From Flaccisagitta enflata (taxonomy: Eukaryota; Chaetognatha; Sagittoidea; Aphragmophora), in NCBI GenBank assembly GCA_965153355.1, contig OZ231128.1, positions 18,910,001 to 18,974,000 of the forward strand: a stretch of 64,000 bases of DNA, read 5' to 3'. A program made the position numbers and the translations under genes. The notes beneath the pieces were generated by a model, which was not told the origin of the DNA, searched no databases, and saw only the letters and a program-made list of their open reading frames with translations. This document shows positions 24,725 to 35,368 of the stretch, one piece after another (position 1 is the first letter of the stretch; each line of letters starts with the position of its first letter).

Positions 24725-24905
24725 TCCTCTCTCCCCCTTCCCCCCCTCCCCACCCCTCCCATCCACGCCTCCCCACCCCTCCCCCCACGCCTCCCCATCC
24801 CCCCCACGCCTCCCCACCCCTCCTCATCCCTTCCCACACCTCCCCACCCCTCCCCCCACACCACCCCATCCCTCCCCACCCCTCCCCCCCGCCTCCCCAC
24901 ACCCC
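24725..24905 (+). repeat. C-rich minisatellite
   Basis: Degenerate repeats of CCCCACCCCTCC and CACGCCTCCCC type. The minus strand has many G4 runs and could fold into quadruplexes, opposite in strand to the G-rich tracts at 23636 and 24392. Confidence 0.9.
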
Positions 24906-24925
24906 CTGCCTCATCCTCATGAAGA

Positions 24926-25425
24926 TACATGAAGGGACTTGGAGAGACATGGAGAGATATGGAGAGACATGAAGAGACATGAGGAAACATAATGAGACAT
25001 AAAAGACATATAGAGACATGAAGAGACATGAAGAGACACGATGAGACAGAAGAGATATAAGAGATATAAGAGATATATGAGATATATGAGATATATGAGA
25101 TATATGAGATATATGAGATATATGAGATATAAGAGATATAGGAGATATAGGAGATATAAGAGACACATGAGACATATAGGAGACATAGGAGACATAAGAG
25201 ACATATAGGAGACATATAGGAAACAAAAGAGACAGAAGAGACATAAAAGACATAAGAGACCTAAGAGACTTAAGAGACCTAAGATACATAAGAGAAATAA
25301 GAGACATAAAAGATATAAGAGACATATAGGAGACATAAGAGACATATAGGAAACAAAAGAGACAAAAGAGACAAAAGAGATGAAAGAGACAAAGGAAATG
25401 TAAGAGACAAGAAGATACATGAAGA
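24926..25425 (+). repeat. GAGACAT / GAGATATAT minisatellite
   Basis: About 500 bp of degenerate 9-11 bp repeats. The core (25045-25140) is regular GAGATATAT. The flanks are GAGACATAA and GAGACATATAG variants. Three overlapping minus-strand frames (YISYISYIS-like) are artefacts. Confidence 0.93.
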
Positions 25426-25489
25426 TGAATGAAGAGAAAACCTTGAAAATCGCGTTTTGAAATTTTCCTATTTCATACAGACAGACATT

Positions 25490-25555
25490 CAGACCTACCT
25501 ACCAAGGGACAGACCCTCTTATAGAGATGCGAGGACGCCTCTAAAAATGGGCAAG
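25490..25555 (+). mobile_element. HVT fragment, hairpin end
   Basis: A short tract of ACAGACATTCAGACC type, then GACCCTCTTATAGAG, then hairpin AGATGCG-agga-CGCCTCT and A5. The stem differs again in sequence (AGA.GCG with CGC.TCT) but still pairs. Confidence 0.6.
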
Positions 25556-26141
25556 GGAAATGAAATGAGATGAAAAGGGGGAGGAAAGCGGGCGAGAGAG
25601 GTTGGACGGGACGGTGATGAGAGAGTGCAAAGGTTGTTGGGAAAAGACGAGTAAGTTTATGGTAGAAGAGCGCAGAAGCGACCATGAACGTGCAAATTAT
25701 TGTAAGGGTTGGCGGTCAAGAGCTCAGAGGCAATGTGGAGTGGGAGGGGTACAACAAGTTGGCACGGAAATTATGATGGGTGAATGGAGGTGGGGGCCGG
25801 GCAAAAAAAAAATATATGCGCTGGTGGAAGAAAACTCAATTGCTTATCTGAGATGATGTATAAATTGTGACTAGAGCGTAATACGGTAATAGCCTAATAG
25901 CCTAATAGCCGTATATAGGGGAGGAGAATTGAAACTAAGAAATACGCCCTTGCTAGGGATAAGAACTGCTGCTGCCCACCATGGTGGGCTTTTTAAATGG
26001 CTTTACAAGACATCTCAAGTTATCTCAGATTTTTCAGGATATCCGAGTTTTGTCAGGTACTATGGTAAATCCTTAGAAAAATAGCCATGTTGTCAATGTC
26101 TTCCCACATTTTGGATTGCCACGGATAATTTTTCCCAAATG

Positions 26142-26304
26142 TTTTTAGTTGCGGACACGCAACTCTATAAGAGGCTTTGTCCGTCCGTCTGTCGGTCGGT
26201 CGGTCGGTCGGTCGGTCGGTGAGCACGAGTTGAAAAGTGTGAAAACGCGCATTTCCGCTCCTGCCCACCCGTCCGCAACTGGTGGCCGTGTATCCGGCCT
26301 TGTT
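26142..26304 (-). mobile_element. HVT copy (CGCAACT, short body)
   Basis: The plus strand reads T5, hairpin AGTTGCG-gaca-CGCAACT, ATAAGAGGC, a pure (GGTC)7-type tract, GAGTTGAAAAGTGTG, then CCCGTCCGCAACTGG and ends GGCCGTGTATCCGGCCTTGTT. GTCCGCAACT is the exact complement of the hairpin arm AGTTGCGGAC. It is one of the cleanest copies. Confidence 0.88.
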
Positions 26305-26691
26305 TAACATTGAGATCCAAAGAAGATCCCCGCTTTGTTTAGCGGAAGGCGGAGACTGGAGATTTGTGCCAGATGATTAGTGAAAAGGATCAAACTAAAC
26401 GAGAGATTGTTAAATCCTGAAGTGGAATAGAAGAGACAGCTGAATAAGCCCGACCGGGCAACGAATTCAGAGCCCGACGAAATTTTCAGCTGCCTACAAG
26501 CTAGATTTTCTTACATGCTCTTGCCTACAAAATATTTTGATAAATCTGTATGTACAGATAACCAAATCATATTGAAAAAAGTACAAAAGACAGCTTTTTA
26601 TAGTAACATAATGATAAGTTGTTTCAATTTATCATTGCATATAGATAGTATGTATTACTATATGATGAGGCATATTAAATGAAAACATTTG
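26305..26691. other. non-repeat spacer
   Basis: AT-rich sequence between an HVT copy and a TA-flanked TIR element. Nothing recognised. Confidence 0.45.
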
Positions 26692-26693
26692 TA

Positions 26694-27249
26694 CAGGGTG
26701 ATTTTTTTCAAGTGGGGGAAAGTATTAAGACATCAAATCTTTATTATGCAATTTGAAGATAAACCAAAGTTAGTTTGTATTTGCGAACTATTTGACATTT
26801 GATATTTAAGAAAGAAAAAATATTTTTGACCAGTTTTGAATTCAATTTAGCATAGTTGACCATTTTCAATCCATTAAGTTCATATCATTTTTTCACAAAA
26901 GTGAATTTTTGAATTATACACAAAAAAAAAAATATTTTGGTCAAAAAGTTGAATGTCAGTTTACTTTTATCACTAATTTGGATATTTTAACTCTGGTTTT
27001 TATTGGTTTTTACTAAAATTTCATAATTTCAGCTTCATCCATATAAGCAATTTCATAAAAAAACATTGATTTTCCTGAAATTTTGGGTTTGATAAAAATA
27101 TTAACAAAATTTGCCAAAAATATTATTTCTTCCTTGAAAAGTAAATGTCAAGTAGTTTGCAACTATAAACTAATTTTGGTTCATCCTGAAATGTCATAAC
27201 TAAAATTTGATGCCTTAATACTTTCCCCCACTTGAAAAAAATCACCCTG
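26694..27249. mobile_element. Tc1/mariner-type MITE, CAGGGTGAT ends
   Basis: A 556 bp element flanked by TA on both sides (26692-26693, 27250-27251). The terminal inverted repeats begin CAGGGTGATTTTTTTCAAG and stay recognisable for about 120 bp (GGGGGAAAGTATTAAG). It has no open frame. A second member with the same outer ends is at 41796-42532. Confidence 0.88.
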
Positions 27250-27251
27250 TA

Positions 27252-27595
27252 GTCATTCCTTAGAATTTTGATACTTCATGAAATGAATTTTTCAAATTTT
27301 TCAGTTTTTCATGATTTTCTTATTGTTTTGATTTTTTTTCTCTAATCTTCTTGCCTACAAAATCTGTTAGCTGCCTACAAGCAATGCTTGCGTGCTTGGG
27401 CACTTTGTCGTACCCTGGCAACGATGCGTCCGGACTGTGTCTCTACGTGTACTGAATATATGATGTATATAGAGAGACAGATTGACGATCTGACAGATGA
27501 AATGACAGAGTAGTAAAAGAGGCACTCAAAACATGTTTGTCGATCTGACTCGATCATTTAAATTCAGCGTAGAATCTCACCGTGGCTAAAAACAG
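27252..27595. other. spacer
   Basis: AT-rich; a tract at 27470-27515 with GACAGATTGACGATCTGACAG is a small imperfect repeat. Nothing coding recognised. Confidence 0.4.
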
Positions 27596-27619
27596 CCGAG
27601 AAACACGATTTTTGCTCAG

Positions 27620-27695
27620 GCGTAACGGATGGACCAACAGATGGACCGACAGACAAACCCTCTAATAGAGATTCGCTCCTGACAGACGCATCTTG
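27620..27695 (+). mobile_element. degenerate HVT fragment
   Basis: GGATGGACCAACAGATGGACC followed by CCTCTAATAGAGATTCG looks like the HVT tract and the CTCTTATAGAG element. The terminal hairpin is badly eroded and has no A tract. Confidence 0.4.
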
Positions 27696-27770
27696 CCATC
27701 TAAAAAGGAGAAGAAAAAGGAGGGGAAGTGGCAGTAGAAGAGGAAAAAAAAAAAGAAAAAGAAAAAAAAA

Positions 27771-28415
27771 GCAGGCCAAAGGCAGTAAATGGTCAGCGGT
27801 TCCCGTGCCCTGCTTGAGTAGTGTGTGATTTGAGTTGAGGGAGAGCAGGGCAGTGGCCCCCAAGGGGACAAAGTCCTGTTGAACACAGGGGGAATCTGTC
27901 CGTCCGACCGTCCATACGTCCATCCTTTCTGCCAAATAGCCCAGATCCGAGCAATATGGCCCAATTCTAGGCAAAACGGCCCAAATCCAAGCATTATTGT
28001 CCATGTCCAAGCACAATGGCCCAAATCCAAGTAAAATGGCCCAAATTTGGTCAGAATATAGGTATCAGAGGACACAGTACAGGTCTAAGGGGCCAAAATG
28101 ATGGACCTCAGGCCAGAATTTGGGTTTTCTGGCTAGATTTGGGCTATTCTGCTTGGATTTGTGCCATTAGGCTTGGATTTGGGCCATTTTGCTTGGATTT
28201 GGGCTATTTGGCTATAGGGTCAGAACAGGCCCCATAGGAGACAAAGCCATGAGGATTGGGTGGGGGGGACGGACGTATGGATGGACAAACGGCGGACGGA
28301 CGGACAGACGATCGGACAAACGGACAGATGGACAGACGGAAGGACGGACGGACGGACAGATTCCCCCTGTATTCTGTAGGACTTTGTCCTCTTTGGGGCC
28401 GCTGCCCAAAAAAAA
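27771..28415 (+). mobile_element. FBL copy 3, complete, tandem repeats in both arms
   Basis: An outer left segment AATGGTCAGCGGTTCCCGTG precedes inner arms spanning 27848-28407. Each arm starts with GGGCAGYGGCCCC, then AGTCCTRYWGAACACAGGGGG, then a GTCCGTCC tract, then 20 bp units GCCCAAATCCAAGCAAAATG (reverse complement on the right). The right end is GCTGCCC plus A8, running directly into a (GAA)n array. Confidence 0.85.
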
Positions 28416-28453
28416 GAAAAAGAAAACGAGAAAGAGAAGAAGAAGAAGGAGAG

Positions 28454-28485
<32 letters not shown>

Positions 28486-28850
28486 AGAAGAAGAAGAAGA
28501 AGAAGAAGAAGAAGAAGAAGAAGAAGAAGAAGAAGAAGAAGAAGAAGATGAAGAAGCAGAAGAAGAAGAAGAAGAAGAAGAAGAAGAAGAAGAAGAAGAA
28601 GAAGAAGAAGAAGAAGAAGAAGAAGAAGAAGAAGAAGAAGAACACGAAGAAGAAGAAAAATAGGAAAAACAAAAAGAAATAGAAAACGAGAAAAGAAAAA
28701 GAAAAAAGAAAAAGAAGAAAGAAAAAGGAAAAAAAAAGAAAAAAAAGAAAAAGAAAAAGGAAAATGAAAATGAAAAAGTACAGTAAGAAGAAGAAGAGGA
28801 AGAAGGGAACAGAAAAGGAGAAGGAATGAATAAGAGTGCAGGAAAATTAA
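28416..28850 (+). repeat. long (GAA)n array and A/G-rich tail
   Basis: About 230 bp of mostly GAA (28455-28655), with AAAAAG variants at both sides. It starts at the A tract of FBL copy 3. All poly-Glu, poly-Arg, poly-Ser and poly-Phe frames here are artefacts. Long GAA tracts are known to form triplex DNA. Confidence 0.96.
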
Positions 28851-29014
28851 GCCGTAAAGGTGGCAACCCATTTGATTTGCATAGGTAGCGTTTGCCTATC
28901 GCTGGTTGTATGCAAAACAGGGGGAAACGAAAACCATCATCTTACAAAACTTGAGACCGCTCACTTTAGCTTCAATTTTCTGTCTCCAGTTGTATTTTAG
29001 TGCAATTTTTACTG

Positions 29015-29075
29015 TATACTGTAAATGTATGCTGTATACTGTATAGCGTATGCTGTATACTGTATATTGTATACT
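29015..29075 (+). repeat. TGTATACTGTA minisatellite
   Basis: About five degenerate 11 bp units (ACTGTATACTG, ATGCTGTATAC). The tract is largely self-complementary. Confidence 0.75.
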
Positions 29076-29272
29076 AAGTTTTTGCGGATTTTGATGCGCT
29101 ACTACTCACATGCTAAAAGAAATGATACATAATTAGATACACTAATGATTTTGACAATGTTTGAGCACTAAGCAGTGTTTTGTGTCTGTCAGCATTTTAT
29201 TCAAATTCATTTTCTGGCTTCTTTGTGTGTTTTTTATTTCTTTTTTCTTTTTTTCTCATTGTTGTTCTTTTC

Positions 29273-29456
29273 TTTTTCGTCGTTTGCTACGCGACTTTAC
29301 TTACACTCCGCTTTGTTCGTTCGTCGTTTTGTCGGTCACACTTGACTTTTCTTACTTATTCGGCATTTACGGGTGGTTTTGGCATAGATAGGCTGTTTTC
29401 GTAACTGCCCCAGCCCACCCGCACGCGACTTGGGTAGCCGTGTATCCTGCCTTGTT
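29273..29456 (-). mobile_element. HVT copy, eroded left stem
   Basis: The plus strand reads T5, CGTCGTTTGCTACGCGACT (stem partly lost), GTTCGTTCGTCG tract, ACTGCCCCAGCCCACCC, GCACGCGACTTGGGTAGCCG and ends CTGCCTTGTT. Confidence 0.75.
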
Positions 29457-30949
29457 CCTCTTCCCATTTAGTTCTGAGGGCGTGTTCAATTTGGAACGGC
29501 CGAATTTTTTTCCTCTGCTTTAATGAGGCCATTAGGCATTCCGCTGGGCTTAACAATCCGATACGAGGCTCCTTTGCAACAAGTCTTCTAGTCAATAACT
29601 TGGATGCTCGTCAACATCTGCCATAATTCATGATCATTTTTATAGAATACTAAAATCTTTATCAAAACAAACCTGCATCAAATTACATTGGTTTATTATA
29701 TGACGAATAAAGATTTGAATTAGATCGTTTTGATACATATGATAATGACCAATTAGCACAGCTCAAAATGTGAATACTTCAGTTTAGTAATCGTATTAGA
29801 CATGATTGAAACAACATGCGAAAATTTCATGTCTAATACGATTACTGAACCTCAAACTCAACGTCGGAACTTCCATCTTAATACTTCAGTTTTCTGTTTT
29901 CTTTTAAATTGAAGTTTTCTTTCTCAGTTGAAAATTTTTCAGTACTTTCTCTAAAGGCAGTGAAGCTTAATTCAAGTGATCTGAAGCTATGTGCAATGAA
30001 TGGGACAAGTTTTGTTTCCAAATATGATCCTAGAGAAAAGATATCAGGCAATCGATCGCGCATTTCGTCCAGGTATCGTACATAGTTAACAAAAATCGTG
30101 TATTGACAGAATTAACAAAAGAATTAAGGGATGAATACAGTCATGTATCGTCATAAAAGAAATATCGATAATGATGTGAGGGCATGTTCAAGTTGTGTCC
30201 AAGGCAAATCCAGGGTCAAATGTGGTTTTTTGTGATTTTACGAAAAAACTAGCTTTTGAAAGCCACGGATTTTGTCGAAAAAATTTTTGTCATGACAGGT
30301 GTCATGTAAGTGTTGATTACCATACATGTACAGTAAAGGATCTTTCAGAGGTGCGGAATAACCGAGTTTGACTGTAAAGGCAACGAGGTAAAAATAACTC
30401 TGTAAATAGTAAGATTCTTACACACTCTGTATATACTATAAGTTTCAGCTTGCTGGAAAAAGCCGTCTAGGAATAACAGCCGCGAAAAGATTACGTGGTT
30501 TTGACTATGAGAGATTATGTCAGGATTCTCCAACCCAAGTGCAATTAGAAGTGACACGAGGTTACGTCATGTAATTCTTTTGTCGTCGAATGAACATGTA
30601 GATTAGTGCACTACCCAATTTCATGAATTAACAATCGCGCGACAAACACTGCTGGTCTCAAGTCAAAGAAAAGAAAAAAGCAGCTGAAAAATGCGCGAAA
30701 GCGAAGAAAAATAGAAAGCGGGATTGGAGACAAGATAACAAAAGGAGGCGGGGCAGGAAAGGCTGGGATTCAGGGAAGCGGCGATGGATTGGGGGAGAGC
30801 GCTTGTCCAGAGCCGCAGGACGAAGCCGTCTGTCGTTGCCAAGAAACCACATCAAACAATGATGACGGAACAACAGGTAATCTACGCGTCGTTATTATTG
30901 TTTTGCTTTTTTTTTCACGCTTTCAACGGGACTTGTCGTTACTAGAAAG
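29457..30949. other. AT-rich non-repeat spacer
   Basis: Contains a small hairpin-forming repeat at 29782-29850 (listed separately). Otherwise there is no repeat family and no open frame I can support. Confidence 0.45.
29782..29850. repeat. 24 bp inverted repeat with 21 nt loop
   Basis: The left arm GTTTAGTAATCGTATTAGAC... (29782-29805) and right arm (29827-29850) are complementary with one mismatch. It could be a cruciform, or the remnant of a very short hairpin element. Confidence 0.9.
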
Positions 30950-31012
30950 ATTGTGGATGGGGGTTGTGCGTCCCTGCCCACCCATCCGCAACGATGCCGG
31001 GACCGTGGTCGC
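30950..31012 (-). mobile_element. HVT fragment, far end
   Basis: TGGATGGGGGTTGTGCGTCCCTGCC, CATCCGCAACGAT and then CCGGGACCGTGGTC. It matches the far end of the long-body subfamily (22433, 40175) without the tract and hairpin end. Confidence 0.55.
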
Positions 31013-31025
31013 TTGCTTTTTTCTA

Positions 31026-31142
31026 TCTTTCTTTGATATCTTTCTTACTATCTTTCTTACTATCTTTCTTACTATCTTTCTTACTATCTTTCTTACTATT
31101 TTTCTTACTATCTTTCTTTCTCTCTTTCTCTCTTTCTTTCTC

Positions 31143-31237
<95 letters not shown>

Positions 31238-31238
31238 C

Positions 31239-31277
<39 letters not shown>

Positions 31278-31290
31278 CTTTTTCATTCTT
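31026..31290 (+). repeat. TATCTTTCTTAC 12-mer grading into (CTTT)n
   Basis: Six to seven copies of the 12-mer up to about 31110 are followed by about 165 bp of CTTT with occasional CTCT. The 12-mer equals three CTTT-like tetramers with a fixed variant, so the two arrays share an origin. Confidence 0.96.
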
Positions 31291-31509
31291 TCTTCCTCCT
31301 TGGCATTAGACGTTAGCCGTCTTTTTTTGGAATGATTATCATTACAAGCACGTCCACATGTGCACCTTATTTTGTACTGTAGAGCACGAAAACTGCAAAA
31401 CCGCCCGTCGAAGTCTTCTACACAACTGCATCGTCGATCACAGTAGCAAAACTTTCAACTCGTCCTCTACAAGACAGCGCAGGATCGATCTTTCTCAAGA
31501 TTTTCCCAA

Positions 31510-31512
<3 letters not shown>

Positions 31513-31595
<83 letters not shown>
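31513..31595 (+). repeat. (GA)n microsatellite
   Basis: About 41 perfect GA units; flanked by ACACAGACA-type degenerate repeats to 31650. Confidence 0.98.
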
Positions 31596-31599
<4 letters not shown>

Positions 31600-31850
31600 G
31601 GTAGAGACACACAGACATAACCAGAGACACACAGACAGAGATCACTACAGAAAGAGACATTTGAAAACATTTCATGTATTTACAGGTGAGAGTACAAAGG
31701 TCTGGTAGACCAAGAACGTGATCATGTGACAAGTTATTTGGAAAATTAAAAGAAGCATTTTTCAAGCTGTCATACACCTGCCTGGTAAGCGCGAGCTCAC
31801 GGTATATATCATTTTGTAAAGATGACCCGGTGTTTCTTGAAACAAGCCTC

Positions 31851-31978
<128 letters not shown>

Positions 31979-32051
31979 CGCATGCAGACACTGGCGCACT
32001 CAAAAACAAAGACACGCATTCAAAATGATAGACATAAACAAAGATAGATGT

Positions 32052-32275
32052 AACAAGTGACGTAGGGTCACAATATCATTAGGGACAGATGGGCAACCCC
32101 AATCTATTCCCTACTCCATCCCATGCTCACTCACACAGAGAAAGACAATCATGACTGCAGCATCAAAAATGCGCATTTTCACACTTTTTGACTCGATCAC
32201 CGAGGACCAATAGATGTTCGGACCAACGGATGGACGGACAATACCTCTTTTAGAGTTGCGTGTCTGCAACAAATA
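32052..32275 (+). mobile_element. HVT copy (GTGAC-end subfamily)
   Basis: It begins AACAA then the terminal hairpin GTGAC-gtagg-GTCAC, continues through ATATCATTAGGGACAGATGG, GGGCAACCCC and a short CGGATGGACGGAC tract, and ends CTCTTTTAGAG, GTTGCGTGTCTGCAAC. Confidence 0.82.
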
Positions 32276-32503
32276 AGACAGCCTGACCAAGTTTGACAAA
32301 AAATTGACGGAGAGAAACAGGGACAGACACAAACACAGATGGAAATATCAGACATGATAATTGACGAACAGAGATATGTTTTGTTCTTTGCAGGCTGTAT
32401 GGCGTATGCATTTGACAATTACAAAAAACGTGGGAAAGATCTATCCAATATGATATCATCAGCAGGAAAAGACGCGCGCTGCAGCGATAAAGACAATGGT
32501 AAA

Positions 32504-32506
<3 letters not shown>

Positions 32507-32538
<32 letters not shown>

Positions 32539-32900
32539 AAGGGGTCCAGAAAAGACCAAACCATAGAAATCAGTAATTAAAACGGCCTCACTAGCCCCGT
32601 TTTTTGTGCTGAAGCCAATGGTCACGGTCCCGAGACCGTCAAATGACCGGGCACCCCACCACCATGGCCCTGAATTGGCATAACTACATTTTTTACATAT
32701 TTTTGCTATTTTTTGGTAGTAAAATGGAGTTTGTTTTATCTGAATTACATAAAAACCATTCAGAACACTCAAGGCTGGTCATATGAGCTTATCATTACTG
32801 TCCTAGAACTAATGATGACCATTTGTACTCCATATACCACTTTGAGAGGACCATGGGGCCCTGTATCGAGCATTTTTTGCAATTTTGCGGCTACTGAAAT
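32507..32900 (-). repeat. dispersed repeat abutting a (GT)n tract
   Basis: Next to a short (GT)14 run lies AAAGGGGTCCAGAAAAGACC, then GAAGCCAATGGT, CGGTCCCGAGACCGTC, GGGCACCCCACCACCATGGC and GGGGCCCTGTATCGAGCAT. The same series occurs inverted at 37262-37737, also against a dinucleotide repeat. No gene is seen in it. Confidence 0.8.
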
Positions 32901-32995
32901 AGTCCCTGCAGAATTGATGTTTTCACTACAGCTGTGGTTGTCCTTTTGCTGTTCTTGTTGATACAGTATTTGCTCCTATTTAAGTGTTGTTATTC

Positions 32996-32998
<3 letters not shown>

Positions 32999-33037
<39 letters not shown>

Positions 33038-33152
33038 TTACTGTTATGACTTTTTATCGACAAATATTCTTCTAATATCTTATTTTGGCTGCTTTTTATC
33101 CTTTCTATTGAGCTTCCTAAGACAGCATTCGTTGTTGTTGTTGTTGGTGTCG

Positions 33153-33222
<70 letters not shown>

Positions 33223-33305
33223 CACTGATGTTTTTTGTCATTGGTCCTGTTGAACCCATTGTTTTTTTTCTATCGAGCATTCTATCATAGCTTTGGTTGT
33301 TGTGG

Positions 33306-33397
<92 letters not shown>

Positions 33398-33399
33398 GA
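32999..33399 (+). repeat. three (GTT)n arrays
   Basis: Perfect or nearly perfect GTT at 32999-33036, 33130-33222 and 33296-33399, separated by about 80-90 bp of unrelated AT-rich sequence. Poly-Leu and poly-Asn frames are artefacts. Confidence 0.97.
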
Positions 33400-33629
33400 T
33401 ATTAATGTTGGTCTTTAACACAATTAAAAAACGACTTACAGGTAATGGCCTTGTTTTTTTTTCTTCTCTTTTTTTGTTTTCAATATAACATTTTTGTTGT
33501 CATATTGCGATTGCTGTAGCATCTTCATTCCTGAATAATGAGCATGTGTCCGTCTGTAAGTATTCAAAAGACTTACACCTGCCTGACATATAGGCGGAAA
33601 AATACTTAAGCAAAAGAACAAAAACTGTA

Positions 33630-33726
33630 CTTCTAGTTAGCCCAGTAAGATGAAATCTTAACTATAGTGACCTAACACATTTAAGATACTACAGTAGAAA
33701 TTTCATCAAACTGGCTTTACTAGAAG
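33630..33726. mobile_element. 97 bp TA-flanked hairpin-like MITE
   Basis: TA at 33628-33629 and 33727-33728. Ends CTTCTAGTTAGCCCAGTAAG and, inverted, CTTCTAGTAAAGCCAGTTTG, continuing with GATGAAAT. It has no coding capacity. A fragment resembling the left end occurs near 11566. Confidence 0.7.
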
Positions 33727-33756
33727 TATGGTTTTCAAACATTAGGCCCTCTAGTG

Positions 33757-33948
33757 TTTCTCTGCACGCGACTTTACAACCCGCTTTCTCCATCCGCCGG
33801 TTGGTCAGTCGGTCGGTCCCCATTTTATTTTATTTTAAGATTTTATTTCTTTGACGTCACTGCTCTTGCCTAAATGGTCTAGTGACCTCAAATAAGGCCC
33901 CTGCCCACCCGCACGTGACTTTGGTAGCCATGTTTCCGGCCTTGTTTT
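33757..33948 (-). mobile_element. HVT copy, truncated hairpin
   Basis: The plus strand reads GCACGCGACTTTACAACCCGC, GTCAGTCGGTCGGTCC, CTCACTGCTCTTGCC... body, CTGCCCACCCGCACGTGACT and ends GGCCTTGTT. The outer stem arm and T tract are lost. Confidence 0.75.
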
Positions 33949-34102
33949 CCTACTCACTGATAATGGTCAATCCCCGTCTTACTTTCTTGGTTCTTTAAAA
34001 AGTTGCAACCTCCTCATATTCAATAACTAATGGCTTCCATATCCACAGCCTTCAGTACTTGCTATGTCCACCGCACCCAGTTTCATTGCGGCTAAAGGAA
34101 GG

Positions 34103-34231
34103 TTTTTAGGTGCGCCATAGCACCTCTATAACTAGCTCTGTCTGTTGGTCGGTCGGTTGGTCACGCTTGAGTTGAAAATCTCTAAATAAAGCAAAAATCA
34201 CTAGAAATGATTCAGAAATATGATATGATGA
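34103..34231 (-). mobile_element. HVT copy (GCACCT subfamily), partial
   Basis: T5, hairpin AGGTGC-gccata-GCACCT, CTATAACTAGC, GTTGGTCGGTCGGTTGGTC, GAGTTGAAAATC, then it stops where a second copy begins. Two of the stem base pairs differ from the CGCGACT type on both sides of the loop. Confidence 0.75.
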
Positions 34232-34723
34232 TTTTTTGGTGCGCCATTGCACCTCTATAAGAGGCTCTGTCCATCTCTCTGTCGGTCATGCTCAAATGAA
34301 AAATTGCTAAAAATGTTTGAGATCAATTGAAAGCTCATTTCGTTCATCATTGATGGTACTCGTCCTTTCATCCACCTAAGTAATCAGCTATGGTTAGGTC
34401 TGATAGAGCTGGGGATAGGTCTCATAGAGCTGGGGATAGGTCTGATAGAGATGGTGATAGGTCGTATCGGTCTAATAGAGCTGGGGATAGGTCTGATAGA
34501 GCTCGGCATAGGTCTGATAGAGCTCAGGATAGGTCTGATACACCTAGGGATAGTTCTGCTAGAGCTAGTGATAGGTCAGAGAGGTCTGATAGAGCTCAGT
34601 ACAGGTCTGATGGAGCTAGGGATAGGTCTGATGGAGCTAGGGATAGGTCTGATGGAGCTAGGGATAGGTCTAAGAATTAATAACACTTGGCGCACCGTCT
34701 CGGCCCATGTATCCGGCCTTGTT
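34232..34723 (-). mobile_element. HVT copy (GCACCT subfamily) with 21 bp minisatellite
   Basis: T6, hairpin GGTGC-gccatt-GCACC, CTATAAGAGGC, a short tract, the minisatellite at 34391-34676, then TTGGCGCACCGTCTCGG and TATCCGGCCTTGTT. GGCGCACC is the exact complement of the hairpin arm GGTGCGCC, so the far end has changed with the hairpin. Confidence 0.82.
34391..34676 (+). repeat. 21 bp minisatellite inside an HVT copy
   Basis: About 13 units of GATAGAGCTGGGGATAGGTCT. As 21 is divisible by three it gives an open RSDRAGD repeat frame. No other copy of this repeat is seen in the window, so it arose within this HVT insertion. Confidence 0.95.
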
Positions 34724-35368
34724 ACATGGGAGGCCCTTGAGGGTCAGATTTTTTAAAACGCCAAAATGGGGAAAATGGGGAAATAGGGAAACGCCAAAAT
34801 GGAGGTAAGGTCTCTGGTTGAGTGGGCTGATTGATGGTCCCAATCAAGATATGGTAACTGAGAGGCGTGATTCTGAGGCCTAATTGGTCTAAGAAGGTCG
34901 ATTTAAAGCCTGAAGGCTGAAAGGCCTGATTGGATCTATTTGAGCCAGTTAAGGTCTGAGAGACAAACTTGGGGCGGAGAGGGCAAATTTAAAGCCTAGG
35001 CTAGGCTTGACGCCTGGCCAGACAATTGATTTAAGACCTGAGAACTGATTTTAAACCTATGAGAGCTGATACAAGGCATGGTACGGCCAATTGGAGGTCT
35101 GAGGAAGCTGATAAGGGAGGGACAGACAAACAGATGAATGGTTGAACTGTCAAAAGACCAAATATAAAGAACAAACAATCGAACAAACCAAAGTCCCCCT
35201 GTGTTCTACAAGACTTAGACTCAGCTGCCAAAATACTCATAATTTTGGTCATTTCCAGCTATTTCTGATTTGGATACCCTAACGAAGCCCCTGGATGCCA
35301 ACCCCTAAAAAGACCAATAACCTTAGTTACTCTTCCATTGACCAAATGAAAGTTTTCTGACAGCAAAG
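34724..35368. other. spacer with degenerate repeats
   Basis: AGGCCTGATTGG and AAGGTCTGAGAG-like phrases recur loosely between 34860 and 35110, suggesting an eroded short tandem repeat. No gene recognised. Confidence 0.4.

Noticed and set aside
24664-25420. Minus-strand frames of 160-200 codons rich in YIS and LLYLLCL
   Set aside because: Three overlapping frames all open over the GAGATATAT/GAGACAT minisatellite.
28204-28871. Frames of up to 220 codons of poly-Ser, poly-Leu, poly-Phe, poly-Glu
   Set aside because: All cover the GAA array, in several frames at once.
34390-34680. RSDRAGD repeat protein
   Set aside because: 21 bp minisatellite inside a mobile element; no conserved start or flanking coding sequence.
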